The notes beneath the pieces are model-generated. The model made no database searches, was not told where the DNA came from, and saw only the letters and a list, made by a program, of their open reading frames with translations. From Caenorhabditis remanei (Eukaryota; Nematoda; Chromadorea; Rhabditida; Rhabditidae): a DNA stretch of 64,000 bases. Shown in pieces: positions 62,360-64,000 of the stretch (position 1 is its first letter; each line of letters begins with the position of its first letter). Location: contig NC_071333.1 in the NCBI RefSeq assembly GCF_010183535.1, forward strand, positions 17,606,587 to 17,670,586. The letters are read 5' to 3'. The translations under genes and the position numbers were made by a program.

Positions 62360-64000
62360 ATTATAATTGTTTTGCTTTTTTTTTGAGCTTGTAGATTATT
62401 GTGTGATAGTTTTCAAAAAATTGAACTATAGTGTGAAATTATTTATTTTGATTCTTTGGATCATTGTGTTTTTAAATTGAATTAATAAAAGTAAATTAAA
62501 AATGTGTAAGTTTATGGGTGATATCCAAATGTTTTTTTAGTGTAAATACACGCTTAAGGAAACATTAATGTTAATAATGGAAACGCAATTCAAATAAGAC
62601 AGGTGAGCAATGTTCAGGTTCAGCATTTGATGTGAACATCGGGTATATTTTATATTATCAGAAAGTTTTTAGCTATTCAAATTTGCAAAAAGCGTGATTA
62701 TCCATCGAATTAGTTGTTTTGTTTTTTCTATGTAGCTTCTCTCCACAGCAACACTCTAACGTCCTGCTACCCTCTAGAGTTTTATCACCTTCTTTTTCTC
62801 TTTTTCTCACCTAGTCGGCTCTTAGAAACCAACAACATCTTAGTAACAATGCTCCGTTCCCAATTTTTTTTCACGTTTCGAAAGTGTAGAACGGTTTTAA
62901 AAATTGAGAAAAAAAATTGATGTACAAATATCCTACTGTGGGTGAGAAGAAGAGAAGAACTCATATCCGAAAATTGGGACAACAAATTCTGAAGTGGAGA
63001 TTCTCTTTTTTGACACTTCAAAGTACCTCTGCTTCACCCACATACTTTCAGTTGTTTTTTTTTCCACCCACTGACGTGTTTCGTCAAGTTTAAAGAAGAA
63101 AAAAACAAGAAACCATTTATTCATTTTTTCTTCTCATTGTCATCTGTTATGATCTGACATTAATGACGCCTCAAGTTGTTTCTTTTCCAATTATGTTTCT
63201 CATCTTTAAAGTCCTGTTTTTAATGAATGATGCGTTTTCCTCTTAAGGCTTGTGACACTGTCTGACCTGATTTCTTCAACATCTCCTTCATCCTCCGCAC
63301 TTTTTTATCTTCTCTTCTTCTCACCCCTTTTCCCATTTTTTGCGTTGCAACAAACATACGCAGTGTTTCACATTTATATCCTCCTCCCGGACTCCCGCAG
63401 TGTTTTCTTTTCCCGAAATTGGAAAATTTGGAAACAAATCTAACAAATCTAATTTCAAATCGTCTCTGATTTGATTCCCTTTGCCGGAAAACGAAACTTT
63501 CATCAATTTAACCTTCCAGTGTCGTCTTAATGACAAAAAGGCGGAGTTGTTGAATGTCAATCTTGTCAATCACCCGAGATTCAAAACATCTGGATTAGAT
63601 GTGAAATGTGTGGTGTAATAATGATTGCAGTAAATCGGGGGCAGCTGTTTCATGATATCAACAACTATTAGTCTCCATTTAATCCTCTCGATTCACAAAA
63701 CTATCGGGTTATCACTACTATCGTATCACTCGTCCTTGATATCTTCTCTACTTTTATCTTTGTCACGTTTTACTAAAAAGTGTACTAAATTAATTTCAAA
63801 TTCATCATTTTCTAATCTTCCATCTTTTTCATTTTTCTTTATTATCTGTTCCTCTCAAATTTCAAGTTGAATCTTGGATAACTCCACTTTCTTTTATCTC
63901 CCATCAATCCGGCTTGCATCCCATCGGGACGTTCGATAGGGGTTTTTGTCTCCGCAAAAAATCCATTTATTTTTTATGATCCGCTGTCAGGGAATGGTGG
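62360..64000. other. Downstream intergenic DNA, no feature seen
   Basis: After the polyadenylation signal at 62484 I find only AT-rich and pyrimidine-rich sequence with short open frames on both strands, none with convincing splice sites or protein-like composition. It probably includes upstream DNA of a gene beyond the window. Confidence 0.5.

Overview
This window is nuclear DNA of a Caenorhabditis nematode. The genes have many short introns with TTTCAG-type acceptors, some starts sit a few bases after a likely spliced-leader acceptor, intergenic DNA is AT-rich, and the proteins match known nematode genes: the octopamine receptor octr-1, the casein kinase 1 delta/Doubletime kinase kin-20, and the class II PI 3-kinase piki-1. 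From memory all three are X-linked in C. elegans but not adjacent, so this is probably X-chromosomal DNA of C. elegans or, more likely, a relative with a different gene order. I could not test that.

Layout. Bases 1-180 hold the N-terminal exon of a minus-strand gene that runs off the left edge. Then come about 6 kb of upstream sequence and octr-1 (+), which has two alternative first coding exons (6194 and 8629) and ends at 14220. A convergent nine-exon gene of unknown function (-, 14804-15934) follows. The interval 16.5-17.6 kb holds a possible small ORF, a minisatellite, a diverged direct duplication and a three-exon fragment on the minus strand. kin-20 (+) has two alternative starts (21122 and 25546) and at least three plausible alternative last exons (27661, 28031, 28827). 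An unrecognised minus-strand gene (30042 to about 33195) carries a frame-breaking cassette exon. A small secreted Pro/Gln/Tyr-rich protein (+, 35109-35611) precedes the 21-exon piki-1 (+, 36840-45152), whose introns are loaded with MITE-like inverted repeats, one with a hAT-type 8-bp target duplication.

The most striking object is the last gene (+, 47163-62359). It encodes about 4,769 residues. It opens with the Cys-rich signature of SAXO/FAM154 microtubule-stabilising proteins and then carries 117 head-to-tail copies of a 36-residue (108-bp) module with no length variation, nearly all in one 13.7-kb exon. The module resembles the Mn microtubule-binding module of SAXO and MAP6/STOP proteins. 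I infer a giant SAXO-family microtubule protein grown by unequal exchange; 432-bp and 540-bp higher-order repeats are visible in the array.

The genes do not form an obvious pathway or operon; each appears to be separately transcribed. I saw no tRNA, rRNA or CRISPR array. Exon coordinates were read by eye from splice signals and frame continuity and should be treated as models.
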